Assembly (NCBI GenBank): GCA_022606135.1 | Contig: JABYQN010000007.1 | Coordinates: forward strand, 1,674,001 to 1,738,000 | Reading direction: 5' to 3' | Length of the DNA stretch: 64,000 bases | Origin: Fomes fomentarius | Lineage: Eukaryota; Basidiomycota; Agaricomycetes; Polyporales; Polyporaceae | Shown: piece by piece, positions 1 to 11,196 of the stretch | Layout: every line of letters starts with the position of its first letter | How positions within the stretch are numbered: the first letter of the stretch is position 1 | The notes under the pieces: model-generated | What the model saw: the letters and a program-made list of their open reading frames with translations, nothing else | Databases searched by the model: none | What the model was told of the DNA's origin: nothing | Position numbers and translations under genes: made by a program

Positions 1-1345
1 GCTCGTGTTCTCCATGGTCCCTAGCGCACTTCCGCTGCCCGGTTACATCGGACCTTCCGCCGCCAAGCAGACGTACGAACTCCTTCCCATCACACATGTC
101 TGTCGCGGCTGGCGTGCCCTCGCACTCGACATGCCCTCCCTGTGGTCAACGTTATGCGAGACCGCTTCGGGACACTCTGCATCGTCCATCTTCCGCGCAC
201 GGGCCCAGCAGGCGCCTCTGGTCGTTTACGTAGACCATGGTCGTCCGAGTGCCGCGCTGGCGGAGGCTCTCGGTTGTGGGGCGAAGGTGACAGAGTTGCA
301 CCTCCATGACCTGCACGAACTCGCGCCAGCAGAACTCGCCTCGGTCTTCCTTGGGTTCCCGGCGCACAGGCTTGAGCGCGCGATTGTTCGCCGCCGAAGC
401 GTCCGCGCGCCCACCGCCGACCACGGAAGCCCCCCGGTGAAACCCGTTGTGGAGCTGTTCGATGGGTCAGCGCCGAGGCTTAAGAGCCTCGTCCTTCACG
501 ATGTGCCCTTCCTCCCGTCGAATTGGTTCGAATCTATGACTTACATGCGGTTGTCATTCGACGCTTCCCCGGTGTATTGGACGCTACCCGACCTCTTCCA
601 GCTCCTCTCAAGGTCGCCGTCGCTAAAGGACGTGAGGCTAACGGGACTGCCTACTCACCTCTACTCGGCAGATCCACCACCAGTCACTTCCACCTCACTT
701 CCGCACTTGCAGCACCTGGAGATAGGCGACTGTCGCGGACCAGACAGTTCCATCAACCTGATACGCAGCATCCTCTCCTTCCTCGTGCTGCCCATGCAAT
801 GCGTGGTGCGGCTGTACGGCGTAGAAGCACATCGTCTATATCCCCTAACTGACATCCGCTTCCCTGGCGTCGAACACCCCACAGCCTTAGTGATAGATAT
901 CACATTCACGGCCATCGCGCTTACTTCCATCAACACCGAAGCCGGCGGTTCGTTACGTCTGGAGTTGAACACGGCGGGCGCGACGAGAACTCTGCTTCAG
1001 CAGTTGCTCGAAGCGTTCGTCTCCGGGCATGCGCAATCAATACGGCAGCTCACTGTCGCAGGTCAGCGGGTGTGGGCGTCGTGGTGCGACCCGAACCTAC
1101 TTCTCTCCATCCTCCCGCAGATGATCGCGTTGGAGCTTTGCGATGCGCATCTGGTGGACCAGTGTCTGGATGCACTGTGTTCAAGCCACGTAGCGGACTC
1201 CAAGCTCATTTGCCCCAACCTGGCGTCTCTGCGCTTGCCTATTGGACTCACGGATATACTCACGGAAAAATTACGTTCGATGCTGGAGGAACGGGCACGA
1301 TGTGGCATTCGGCTCCAGTGTGTCGTCGACGGTGCCTCATTTTGA
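1..1345 (+). CDS. F-box-like protein, 5' end cut by the window
   Basis: The frame is open to the window edge (the codon before the GTG at 5 is CTC), so the true start lies upstream; the stop is TGA at 1343-1345. Near the visible N-terminus the sequence ITHVCRGWRALALDMPSLW is the second half of the F-box-like domain common in Agaricomycetes, where a hydrophobic LPPELLxxIF helix would precede it off the window. The remaining roughly 400 residues alternate Leu-rich segments (for example LFQLLSRSPSLKDVRLTGLP) in the manner of degenerate leucine-rich repeats. By family such proteins act as substrate adaptors of SCF ubiquitin ligases; the substrate is unknown. No intron is needed in the visible part. 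These genes form very large families in mushrooms, so no orthologue can be named. Confidence 0.75.
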   Translation, partial: LVFSMVPSALPLPGYIGPSAAKQTYELLPITHVCRGWRALALDMPSLWSTLCETASGHSASSIFRARAQQAPLVVYVDHGRPSAALAEALGCGAKVTELHLHDLHELAPAELASVFLGFPAHRLERAIVRRRSVRAPTADHGSPPVKPVVELFDGSAPRLKSLVLHDVPFLPSNWFESMTYMRLSFDASPVYWTLPDLFQLLSRSPSLKDVRLTGLPTHLYSADPPPVTSTSLPHLQHLEIGDCRGPDSSINLIRSILSFLVLPMQCVVRLYGVEAHRLYPLTDIRFPGVEHPTALVIDITFTAIALTSINTEAGGSLRLELNTAGATRTLLQQLLEAFVSGHAQSIRQLTVAGQRVWASWCDPNLLLSILPQMIALELCDAHLVDQCLDALCSSHVADSKLICPNLASLRLPIGLTDILTEKLRSMLEERARCGIRLQCVVDGASF

Positions 1346-2026
1346 GAGCGTTGTAGCTCGACTACTGATGCTCGCATACGTATGTGTCTCAGGTCGTTGA
1401 GTTCCCTCAGCAGACGATTGACCGTCTTCCAGAGCCAGATCATGTGCTCTTGAATAGGCACTCTGTACATCTCGTTTTCGCCTCACACCGCCCCGCTTCC
1501 AAGTTTATACTATGTGACTCCCTGTGTGAAGCAGGGCAATGCCTTATTGTAGGCTTCCATAGGATCATCAGCTTCGCCTTTTGTCTTCACCCTTCCTTGC
1601 TATCATCCGACGGCGGGCGCCTGTCTCTTATTGTCTTACCACGTCGTATTATGGCAACTCATATTCGTCCCGCCTGCAGAAGGCGAGTTCTGAACGTGCT
1701 GTTCTCACCTGGAGAGGCTCGAGATAGTATGCCGTGGATTCCGTAGTGATGCAGCCACGCGAGGCTAATTGTACACTGTCGCCGGCGTGCAGGGCAATAA
1801 GTATCCGGAGGACGCGAACACGAGCCTCCAAGGCAGGTCCCTTCCTTCACAGTCGCATGTCTTCCCCTCTCCAGTCTGGTCTCCTTCACCACAACCAGGT
1901 GTTGACGGTGAAGAAAGCAGCGTGTTGGGTTCAGTATTTGATCGATCATCATACACGAAGTGCGTCGCTTCATAGTTGTTCGCATCTGACCTTCAATGAC
2001 CCTATCCTTCAGATATCGAGAGATTA
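1346..2026. other. intergenic stretch
   Basis: Short overlapping ORFs on both strands but none with protein-like composition. It may contain the 5' exon(s) of the gene that follows, because that gene's first visible exon has no convincing start codon of its own. Confidence 0.4.
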
Positions 2027-3599
2027 GTGCCCTTCGCGTTGGAGGCGAGCGCAGTTCAAAGTTATGCGGAAGGGCTGAAGACAATTCTCCAGCACGCCGG
2101 CGAGCTGGAGCAGTTGCTGTGTCGGATGTGCATGTTCCTTCCCGACGATGTCGTTCAAACTGTTGTTGCGATCGTACGTCTCTTCACATTCATTCGCGCG
2201 CATTCCCCCTTGCGAACCCTTGCTTCAACTTCTCCCACAGGTGGTCGCGACTCATCGCCAACTCTCCATGATCGAGTCCTGTCGCGACACGCTCTTCGGA
2301 GAATGCATCGTGCTCGACCAGGAGACTTTGGACAACATGTCGGAATTCCTCAAACGCGTCATCCAACACCTCATCGCTGCCAACGAGTGGCTGCACTCAG
2401 ACGATTACGAGAGGGTCACTAGGGCGGTCAACGATACTCTCGACAACATGCGCGCTTCATTCGCGGCATTTCTCGCTCAGCGGTATGGCTCGCTCTCCGA
2501 TGTCGCCGACGTCACGTCGCATCCTGCATCCTCATTGCACGACCAGCACAACTCCACGCCGACTTCTCCTTATGATGGCCTAGACTCTCTCTTGGTCGCG
2601 CTGTCCAATCAACGATATGACGATGTTGCGTCGATGCCGGCGGCTGACTGGGAAGTCTTGACCAGAAACTTCACCCCACTTGTGCTCTCCGATAGTCCCC
2701 CATATTCCCATCCCGATTTCTACGTATGTGCGGATACTGATTCAGTGTCCCACGATCGGACCCCTTCACCCTCCATGACAGCATACTCAGGGTCCCCTGG
2801 TCCTTCGCGCAAAGGGAAAGAGCGTTGTCTGTCCGACTCTTCATGCGAATCCCTGTACCCAGAGTCTTCGCACTCGTCTTCGACAAGCACTGCCTCTACC
2901 TCTTGGTCATCAACTCCTCCCATGTCTCCCTCCGAGGCTTCCTCCGTCGTCCCCCAAGTTCGAACCACACGCACTGGTCTGAAACGATCTCGCGCCCGTT
3001 CAGAGTCATGTCGCCCCACCAAGAGGCTCCGAGTGCACGCACGTGTATATGGCATCGACGAATGTCTCTCGGACTGCGATTCCAACACTCACGAACGGGT
3101 CGTTGAACAAGTCAGGCCCTTCTTGGGGAAGACGGCCGAGATTACGCCCGACCTTTCCCCTCTCACCATTCGCCGAGCCCCGTTTCCAATTCTGTGCGAC
3201 ACTTCTTCGCCATCACCGCCGAGGCTATCTACGCCTCCGCCCGATGATGGCATGGTATCTCCATATCCCTCCCCTAGCGCAATTTCCCATGCCCCCTTCA
3301 GACCGACCGACTCCCCCTTCGCATTGCCTTCCCCGAGCACGGAGGCATACGCCATGGATGACGACGTGTTTACCTGGGAGGTAGATATGGACGGCTCTGA
3401 CACGTCGAGCTATGTCACTGCACCGGATGTCGAACACATGGCCGAGGACACCGCTCCGGCTCCCGTCGCTGTCTCCGTCGACCTCTACACTGTGAATGTT
3501 CCTCTGCAAGGGGAGGTGACGCGAGTGAAGAGCAAACGCCGGAGATGCTTCGCAAATTTGTTCCGCACCGTCACGCGAATCTTCAACATTCATCGCTAG
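2027..3599 (+). CDS. hypothetical Ser/Pro-rich protein, two visible exons
   Basis: I do not recognise this protein. Two exons join in frame: one ending at 2173 and one from 2241 to the TAG at 3597-3599, with a 67-bp GTACGT...CCCACAG intron. The first part is helical (AVQSYAEGLKTILQHAGELEQ and then FLPDDVVQTVVAI) and continues as VVATHRQLSMIESCRDTLF. The long second part is low-complexity Ser/Pro/Thr with basic clusters (RKGKER, LKRSRARSESCRPTKRLR, KSKRRR) that resemble nuclear localisation signals. The start is uncertain: the frame is open from 2000 after a TGA at 1997-1999, and the only in-frame ATGs before the intron fall late, so an upstream exon is likely. A nuclear regulatory role is only a guess from composition. 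Confidence 0.6.
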
Positions 3600-4172
3600 A
3601 GGACATCGTGCCTTCATCCACTGGCAAACACGAACTAACTAACTTATGGGTACATAATTTCACAATGAACATTCATGCAGAAAGGATTTTGTAGATTAGC
3701 TGTACGAGTACGATAATGTCTCCGTCTTGCTATGGTTTTCGTGATGCCACCCATGCACCCTATGTCACTTATGCACTTGCTATGACCTCCCATGCTCTCC
3801 TTGCTCTGGTACGATAGTAGTGTCCTTTCGTCATTTGTCCTGCCAATCACGAGCAACAACACGAACCTGTATATTACGCTGTACAATATTGTACGAGTTA
3901 TCCCTTTGCCCTCTCCCCACCTGCTTCCCGGGCCTGAAGCATATTAAGTCTATGTGAACCTGCAAACTTGAAATGGAAGGGATCATATCATGTAAGGAAA
4001 GAGGGAAGTGTCAACCTTCCAGCTCCACTACTTATGTATTCGTCTAAGGTCTATCTATCTATACAGCCCATCTATGGCGACCATCTAATCGAAGGTAGAG
4101 ATAGAGCACAAGTCGTAAGCAAAGCATGAGGACGCAATAGAAAAGCTCGTCTAGGTTCGAGCAAAGGATCCG
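3600..4172. other. intergenic stretch between converging genes
   Basis: It lies between the 3' ends of a plus-strand and a minus-strand gene. AT-richer than the flanks, with several stops in all frames; it should hold both 3' UTRs. No other feature seen. Confidence 0.5.
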
Positions 4173-6403
4173 TTATGTCGCCGAGTCTATCATCTCCCAC
4201 TTCTCGCGCCATGCGCCACCCTTCCACCATACGAGGAGAATGAGAAGTTCGGCGAAGATCACGAGGCCGGTCCAGAGGGAATATAGGCCCCCATCGCCGA
4301 TTGCGTCCTGTCAACATGCATATAAGCAGCCGTTCTGGCGGGGCGAGGATGAAGTGTAGCGCACCTGTAGTGGAACGGCGACTTCGGCTGCGATGAATGC
4401 GGCGAGACCGCGGAACGCGCTGTTCGTCGCGACAGCGGAGGACGAGCGGCCGTTGTTCGCGTCTACGATGTACGCGAGCGTGCTCGAGTAGATGCATCTG
4501 TATGGAGGTTCGTGTCGAGATTTTGAATGTCCGGCAGAGCAACGAGCGTGGCTGGCTTACATTGAGAAGAGGCCGCTCAGGAAGAGCAACACGCAGATCA
4601 CGGCAACGTGAACATGCTGCTGGCACACCCATCCGTAGGCGATAACTGACGCGGGGAGGAAGGGCATGAAAATCATCGTGCTCTCCAGGCGCATCTGGGC
4701 AACGGCGCGATGTTCGCCCGAGTGAGTCGGAGAGAAGGTGGTATGGAAGTAGGAGAAGACGCACCTCTGCGTGACTCGTGCCGCCATTACGTGCTTTGAG
4801 CTTCCTCAGGACGTAGTCGGAATACCGCCCTCCGAAAACACTTCCGACGAGCGAGCCTGATAGACGGTCAGCATGAACAAACACCGCGGAGACGGAGTCG
4901 CAACCTACCAACGCCGAACGAGAGCAGCACAAGTCCGATCTTGAGCGCATTGTATCCGTATATGTCTGCAAGTGTTCGGGAGCAGGTGTACGCGATACAG
5001 TAGCTGAAGCCGAAGATCAACCCTGTGTGTGTATTTGTTGGTCCTTCGAGTCAAATTTCAATTTCCTGCCAAGAATAGCACGGATGCTTACCGGACGCCA
5101 CAAGAATAGTCAGGTTATTCATTCTGCGCAGCACAGAGAAAATCGGCTTTGCGGGATTGACGTCCGCTAGGGATAGTTTGATGTCGTCTATCGGAGCGAG
5201 TTCGGTACTGGGGTCGGCACCCATGGGCCGCTGCTGCTTTTCGAGGTCCCTATCCAAAGCGAGTTCCTCAAGTGCGTCCTTTCCGATGTCCGTCGGACCG
5301 GTCTTTTTGCTCATGTTCTGCTGTGGTACGATGCGAGATACGGCGGTAACTTGGGAAAGACTGGACGTCTCGGAGCCTTTGGCGGACATGATTGCGCGGC
5401 GGCGTTTGAGGGCGGCCTGGTATGTGAGGCTCCGTTCGCGGCGGAAGGTGTCCTTGAAGGGGATGAAGAGCACGAAGCAGATGCCAACGAAGATGGCAAG
5501 GAACCAAAACGTTGCACGCCAGCTGAATGCTTGTGTCAGTACGCCACCGAGGATGGGGCCTAGTGAAGGGCCGAGGAGAGGTGCACTGAGAGCGATAGAT
5601 ATTTAGTGAGGATGATGATTGGTGGTGTGATGACAAACAAACCTGTAGTAGATACCCATCATCGTACCTCTTTGAGCGGGCTCGTATATGTCTGCCAGGG
5701 TCGCTGCGCCGAGCGCTATGACGGCACTAGAGCTAGTAGGCAAGTGTAAGTTTTTTCCTGTGATGTTAGCGTTGAGGCGTAGTCGCTCACCCAAATGCTT
5801 GTATACATCGCATCCCGATCAGGACACCGATATTTTTTGACAGCGCAGCGACGATGCACCCCACCACACACAGTGCTGTCGACACCAAGTAGACTTTCTG
5901 TCGTTGAACGCGTCAACGAGCGCAGCACGGTACAAGGACTGTTGTGTAGCGAATTACCTTCCGTCCCAAGAATTCGCTGACAGCGCTCCATACCAACGGC
6001 ACGCCTCCTTGTAACAGGATAAATAGAGACAGGCTCAGAGCAATCGCTCCGCTAGTTGCATGTAGTTGTTGCTCGATCTGTGATATGGCAGCTACGCGGA
6101 CGGTATCTCAGTTGACTGGAGAGAGCCAATAGGGAACACAGGATATGTAAACGGCGACGATGCTCACGATTGTATATATTGCCGCCAAGGCCTGCAATCA
6201 TACTGGCTGCGGACACAGTGGCGACCACTGAGAGCTGCATGGGCATGTTCAGTCACACACAAGTAACAACAAATGGTGCCAAGGCTGCATACCTTGCGCC
6301 CTTTGGACCATTCCCGAGGGTCATCCGTCACGACAGCATGCTCTATGTCTGTCGGGGTAAATGTAGGTGGAGGTACGTAGTCATTTTGCTTGTCGTCAGA
6401 CAT
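4173..6403 (-). CDS. MFS transporter, drug:H+ antiporter (DHA1, Qdr/Aqr1/Tpo-like), copy 1
   Basis: Predicted plasma-membrane exporter of 536 residues. Eleven exons on the minus strand: 6403-6293, 6234-6168, 6091-5958, 5897-5791, 5732-5643, 5585-5092, 5022-4909, 4856-4765, 4694-4561, 4497-4365, 4307-4173; every junction keeps frame with GT-AG sites. The cytosolic N-terminus ends in DDPREWSKGRK, a lead-in typical of fungal DHA1 carriers. Exons 2-4 give NIYNPAISQIEQQLHAT, LFILLQGGVPLVWSAVSEF and LGRKKVYLVS, matching the Qdr/Aqr1 group including the loop 2-3 signature (SEFLGRK). The large exon 6 carries the central cytosolic loop (FKDTFRRERSLTYQ). The C-terminus has a last helix and a WREKWE tail. 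By family it uses the proton gradient to expel drugs, polyamines or organic acids; the substrate cannot be read from sequence. A close paralogue lies at 44302-46956. Confidence 0.88.
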
Positions 6404-7722
6404 GTCGTGAAAGTCGTGAAAAATGGTGATGAAAACCTAGAGGGAGTTGTGGACCCGGGGTCGGAACACTATCGGACTGATATGTTGGTCATGAACGACA
6501 TATATACGCTACCTATGGAGGTCGTCTGATCATTGGTCGTGAAACGGTGCGGCTCACACCCTGCGCACACCCCGGCGAGGATAACAATTCTACACGTGCC
6601 GAAGGGGCTGCCGGTGAGCCGCAATGCGCGAAGAAGAGGGTCCGTTCGAGGCTCGGACGATTCGGCCGACAGGGAAATTGGAAGACTGAAACGTTGTATG
6701 TCGAAGGGAAGTGAACCAGTACTGGAAAACTTGAAAAAAACGATAGTAATGCGTACAGTGCATGGTACATGTTGACGAGATCGTCGTGGTTAGACTCAAG
6801 CTCATGTCAAGCTCCGCGGCTTGGCCACTGGCAACTCGTTATACGGGCGCTTGTACCATCCGAACCTCCGACAGGTCCTCGGGAATCAGACTCGCAGTGT
6901 TTGTCTGCGCTCGGAGTCGCCGCTCGTGCACCATCGCCAGCAGGTCACGACGAAGCTTCCTCTTTCCTCCCATCACTCTCACTGTCAGTTCGCTGCGCTT
7001 GCATCGACATCTCATCCGAAGCTTTCGGAGATCCTTTACATAGGCCTTTCCATCCGACATTGTGAGAGGATATACATACCCATGACTCAGACTATGGTCG
7101 AGTACGCGCATGCTCAAGCTCGACGTCATGGCACCTGGAAGTAGCGAGGCCGTGCTCGGGAGGCGGCTGTGACACGGTGCGTAGTGTCGGTTTCATTCAG
7201 AATCCGTCTACATACATACGTCATCCTCACCGGACATCACCCTAGCCGAGCCAAGTTGTAAATCCTCCCAGGTTAGTCGCCGTCCATAGTCCTGGTCGGA
7301 GAGTACGGGTGAAGGGCCTCGTCTATGAGCAGGGATCTTCTCTGCAGCGACGTCAGGATGAACTAGCAATGAACGTGTACTGTGCGAAGCAAGCAGGCTA
7401 CTGCTCAAACATTTCTTTGAAACGAGAAGTGGCAAGTTTACTCTCATCCTTCCTGAGCTGCAACAAGGTCGGACGGCTCCATGATGCGGGACTTGGTCTC
7501 GATCCCGATTTCTCTTACGACCACACTCGGAAACGGTTATTACTAATGTACGATGGTGTGGGGCTCCGACGTCGCCACGAAGATATATAGTGCGTCGTTC
7601 TGAAACCTCAGCGACCCAATTCTCCTCTATCTTTCAACGCTACAGTCGTCATCCCCGTACTACGACTTCCACTCGTCCTCATTTCGACCCACTACTGCGC
7701 CAGTACGCAAGAGCCGTCAACC
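6404..7722. other. divergent intergenic region
   Basis: It separates the start of the minus-strand transporter from a plus-strand gene and should hold both promoters. Several short ORFs overlap here, none with recognisable content. No clear TATA element or repeat was identified. Confidence 0.4.
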
Positions 7723-9319
7723 ATGGCCGACTACTTCTCTCTTCCTCTGACCACTGCATACACATTCGACCCCACCACGGGCCAACTCACTTCTGAGCTC
7801 ATGCATCTCCCAGGCTCATCTATGACGACTGTCCGAGCTGATACTCACCTGCATGAAGCTCTGAACGTCCCTACTCTCGGCAAGGACACATCTGGCCTTG
7901 TGGACGAAGTCGTCATTGGGCGGGGGAAAGCCGTATACTTCGTTCAGAAGCCTTGTTCCGACGGATCCCAACCTGGACGAACTGGCGACGAAACAAGGGA
8001 AGAAGGGCGAGAGCTCCGCAAAGCGAAGAGGCGTGTCCGAGAGATAGAGAGAATGGCATTAGATCTGGAGGCAGCTATGATGCAAGCCGATGGTGTTCCC
8101 AAAGCTGACGGGTAAGTTTCATACTCCGCAAGTTGACTCGTCCATTACTAACTGCATACATATCAGTGATGATACCGACTCTGACGACTCTGACGACTCT
8201 GATATGGACGATATCTCAATGGACGGAGACTGCAGCCTGGACGGATCTTCAGGGAGCGACATGGACACAGATAGTGACATGGAGAGCGTCAGAATCCCGT
8301 CCTCAGCATCGTTCATCGTCTCCGCCCCTTCATCGCCCTTCCCCTTCCCATCGCCGTCGAGATTGGTCTACCTGTCCAGGGCCAGCTCGCGCTTTTCCTT
8401 CAAATCTTCACCGCTCGCCTCGCCTTGCATCACTGCGGATGACCTATGTGGTGCCGTCGATCTTGCGAAGGAGCCCATTACCCCATCAGAAGAGCCAGCC
8501 ACCAGGAGCACGGCGATGGCGAGCGCTGACTCTGCTCAACCTATCCTCAATCCTTTCGCTTGTGTATCTACAAGCCTGTTCACACTCCAGCCGGTCATCA
8601 AGGACGATGTCAAGCTTTCGTACGATGACTCACCCGCTATGCACGCTTCTGGTGTTATCGTTCAAATTCCCTCGGATACCGGGGCGGAGGACGCGCCTCG
8701 CGTCATGCCGCCCGTCATAGCGGCGGCGTTGTATGGCCTTAGACGGCACTTGACCCGCTCCTTGTCGGCAGCGTCTGGCAAGGATACTCGCGATAACTCG
8801 ACTGTCAGCCTCGGTCGTTTCGCTGTCAACGGGGGAGCAGCACATAAGCGACCGGTGTATCACCGCGCACCGACTGCTCCTACCTGCAACTCCACGCCGC
8901 CGGCATCCCAGCCAACTATTTCGGACCTCAACCTCGGACCCCGTCCTCATCGCATACCATCCGCTATTACTGGCATCTCGACGCCCAGCACGCCAGGAAT
9001 TGTCGGAAAGAAACGCAACCGAGACGATGAAGACGACGAAGCTGAAGCTGCCTTACGATGCCGCCGGCACCGCCTTGAGAGTGCAGACGAGTCCGTTCCG
9101 GCGGCGGCCAACTCTTCGAACGTTCGTCCGAAGACCGTGACATTGCGGAGAATTGCATCTAGCCGGTGGGAGAGGTGTACGACGCGCGTGGAGGGAAGCC
9201 GGACCCCAGGAAGGTCCATGGGGATACTTGGAATGCGCGCAAGGCTGCAGCGGCGACCATCCGCTTTGGGGCCACGTCGTACGATGAGTGGTTCGCTATA
9301 TGGAGTGTGTGAAGTTTAG
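7723..9319 (+). CDS. hypothetical acidic/Ser-rich protein (copy 1 of a duplicated N-terminal module)
   Basis: Two exons, 7723-8111 and 8167-9319, with a 55-bp GTAAGT...TATCAG intron and in-frame junction; 513 residues. The N-terminal module of about 130 residues (MADYFSLPLTTAYTFDPTTG, then GLVDEVVIGRGKAVYFVQKP, then a charged helix with RKAKRRVREIERMALDLEAA) recurs in a decayed copy at 58464-59372. Exon 2 opens with an Asp/Ser run (DDTDSDDSDDSDMDD) and continues as a Ser/Pro-rich tail with basic patches such as GKKRNRDDEDDEAE. I recognise no named domain. A small local family of mushroom-specific nuclear or regulatory proteins is possible but unproven. Confidence 0.7.
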
Positions 9320-9989
9320 AGTCTGGAATATGAATGTATCTTATTTATCCTAACTATGTGACACTATGAGAGCCAATCCAGGAAGTGCATATCAGGCAAT
9401 TGAGACGCCCGTGCCGAGCCTCGTACCGGAGCCCGGTGGATTTGCGAGTGTGACCGTAAAGCTACCGTCTAGTCAGGCACTTGCCTCAGATTTTACATCT
9501 GGACTGGCTTGGTGGCTGGGGCAAGAGGATCTTGGCCGCAGTTTACTTCGGACATGTCCACCGACTCCGGACCGCAGCTGAAATGCTTTCTCTGGTCCTT
9601 GGAACATACAGCGTGGAGTTTGTTCTTGACACTTGTCAGATGCCTGTCCGACATCTTCCTGAAAAGCTCCGCGGGGGGGGGCGAATTCCGATGACGACGT
9701 CTCTGCCTGTCAGATGGCTGACACGCACGGTGACGCAAAACTCGGAAAAATCAGGAAGTTCGTTTGCACCATTGTTGCTGCACCTCTCGCTCTGAGACTA
9801 GTCATATGCACTGCTAGAAGCCTTGCAAACACACCGAAATCATTGAGACTAGTTGGTCGACGATCAAGTGATCATCGCTTGTGCCCGTGATAGTTTATTT
9901 AGTAGGTACAGTGTGCTACTTATGTTACATTGTTTCGTGTGGCCGTTTGTCATCACATTGACAGTTTTGGTCCAGCCCATCATGTGTCC
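9320..9989. other. intergenic stretch between converging genes
   Basis: Between two converging 3' ends. A run of eight G bases lies near 9672-9680. Nothing else recognisable. Confidence 0.4.
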
Positions 9990-11196
9990 TCAGGATAGCC
10001 AAGTCGTCCACTTCTCTGTCCTCCTGTGGACCACGTCGGAAATGGCCTGCGCGACGACACGCTCAGCCTGCACGGATGGGTGCAGCTCGTCGAACCTATT
10101 CCAGGTCATCAACAATCCCGGACAGATGAACCCCCGGGCAACTTACCAGAGGAAGCTATCTTGATCGGTTCCAACAGCGTCCGTGCATTCGCCGGTATCG
10201 CCGGTGCTCTCCCCCTCCTTGAAAACGCACGCATGGACAGCTCCTGTCACGTTGAGAGGCGCGGTACCGTTCAGGTAAAGTTGCGGATGGTTGATCATGT
10301 CGGTAAACAGGGAATGCGAGTCAAACAGAGCTACGGATATCGGATGAGGAACAATTGAGTGTCAACATTCTCTCGATGTCTTTGGAAGGCGCTCACCAAG
10401 GTGTGCACCATGCAGCTTGGGCGCGAGAGCTTGCAGCATCAGCTTTGCGATCGCGTTCCCGGACGTGGTGAGCTCCTTCATAAACACGCTCCACTCCGTC
10501 GTGTTGCGCTGCGCCGTCCAGTACCTGTTCGGGTACGAGTCGGCCGCATACAGCGGGACGAACTCGAGTGGGATCATCTGCAGCAGCAGACGGTCGTATG
10601 TCAATCTTTCCCTCTCGCTGGGAGAAGCGGGACGCACGTTCTGGAAGATGAAGTTCCTCGCGCCCGACGCATACAACACCTTGACCCAGTTCACCGCACA
10701 CGCAACCGTATCCACGATCGTCACGCCCGGAGTCTGGCTTCCTGTTAACAATGCGCTCACACCAACATCGTTCGTCCCGATCCATAGGGTATAAATCGTC
10801 TCCTCCGGTTTGAGCTTCAGCGACCCATTGGCCTTCTCGGTGAAGTAGAGCGGGAGTTGGCTCTCGAAGACGGAGGGGAACGGGCGCGTGGTGAGGTTGT
10901 TGGAGCATGTGGCGCCGGACTTGGCGAAGGGGAAGAGGTTGAAGTTGCCGTCTTCGGCGGCGAAGACAGGCCACATTATCCCGCCGTCGGCATGTCCATC
11001 CTAATGTGGTAGAGGTGCGGGCGGTGAGTCACGTCTGGATCGCGAACTTGATAATGTGGATGTGTATACTTACGACATCGGTATAGGAGTCCCCGAACGT
11101 GACTAGGTTCTTGATCTGCCCAGGTCGAATACCAACGGCGTGAGCTGAGAGAGCGAAGCTCGAGAGCCACAGCATGACGAGCGAGCGAGTGAACAT
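9990..11196 (-). CDS. secreted GDSL-type esterase, CE16-like
   Basis: 338 residues from four exons: 11196-11074, 11000-10397, 10330-10147, 10095-9990. Exon 1 starts with a signal peptide (MFTRSLVMLWLSSFALSAHA) and block I with the nucleophile serine in FGDSYTD. Exon 2 has ADGGIMWPVFAAEDGNF, an SGATCSNN stretch and block III IGTNDVG with the oxyanion Asn. Exon 4 begins WFDELHPS, block V, supplying the catalytic Asp and His. This order is that of fungal carbohydrate esterase family 16 and related lysophospholipase-like GDSL enzymes. The likely reaction is removal of acetyl groups from hemicellulose oligosaccharides outside the cell. An in-frame ATG 12 codons upstream (11232) is possible; I chose the one directly before the hydrophobic signal core. 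Confidence 0.88.
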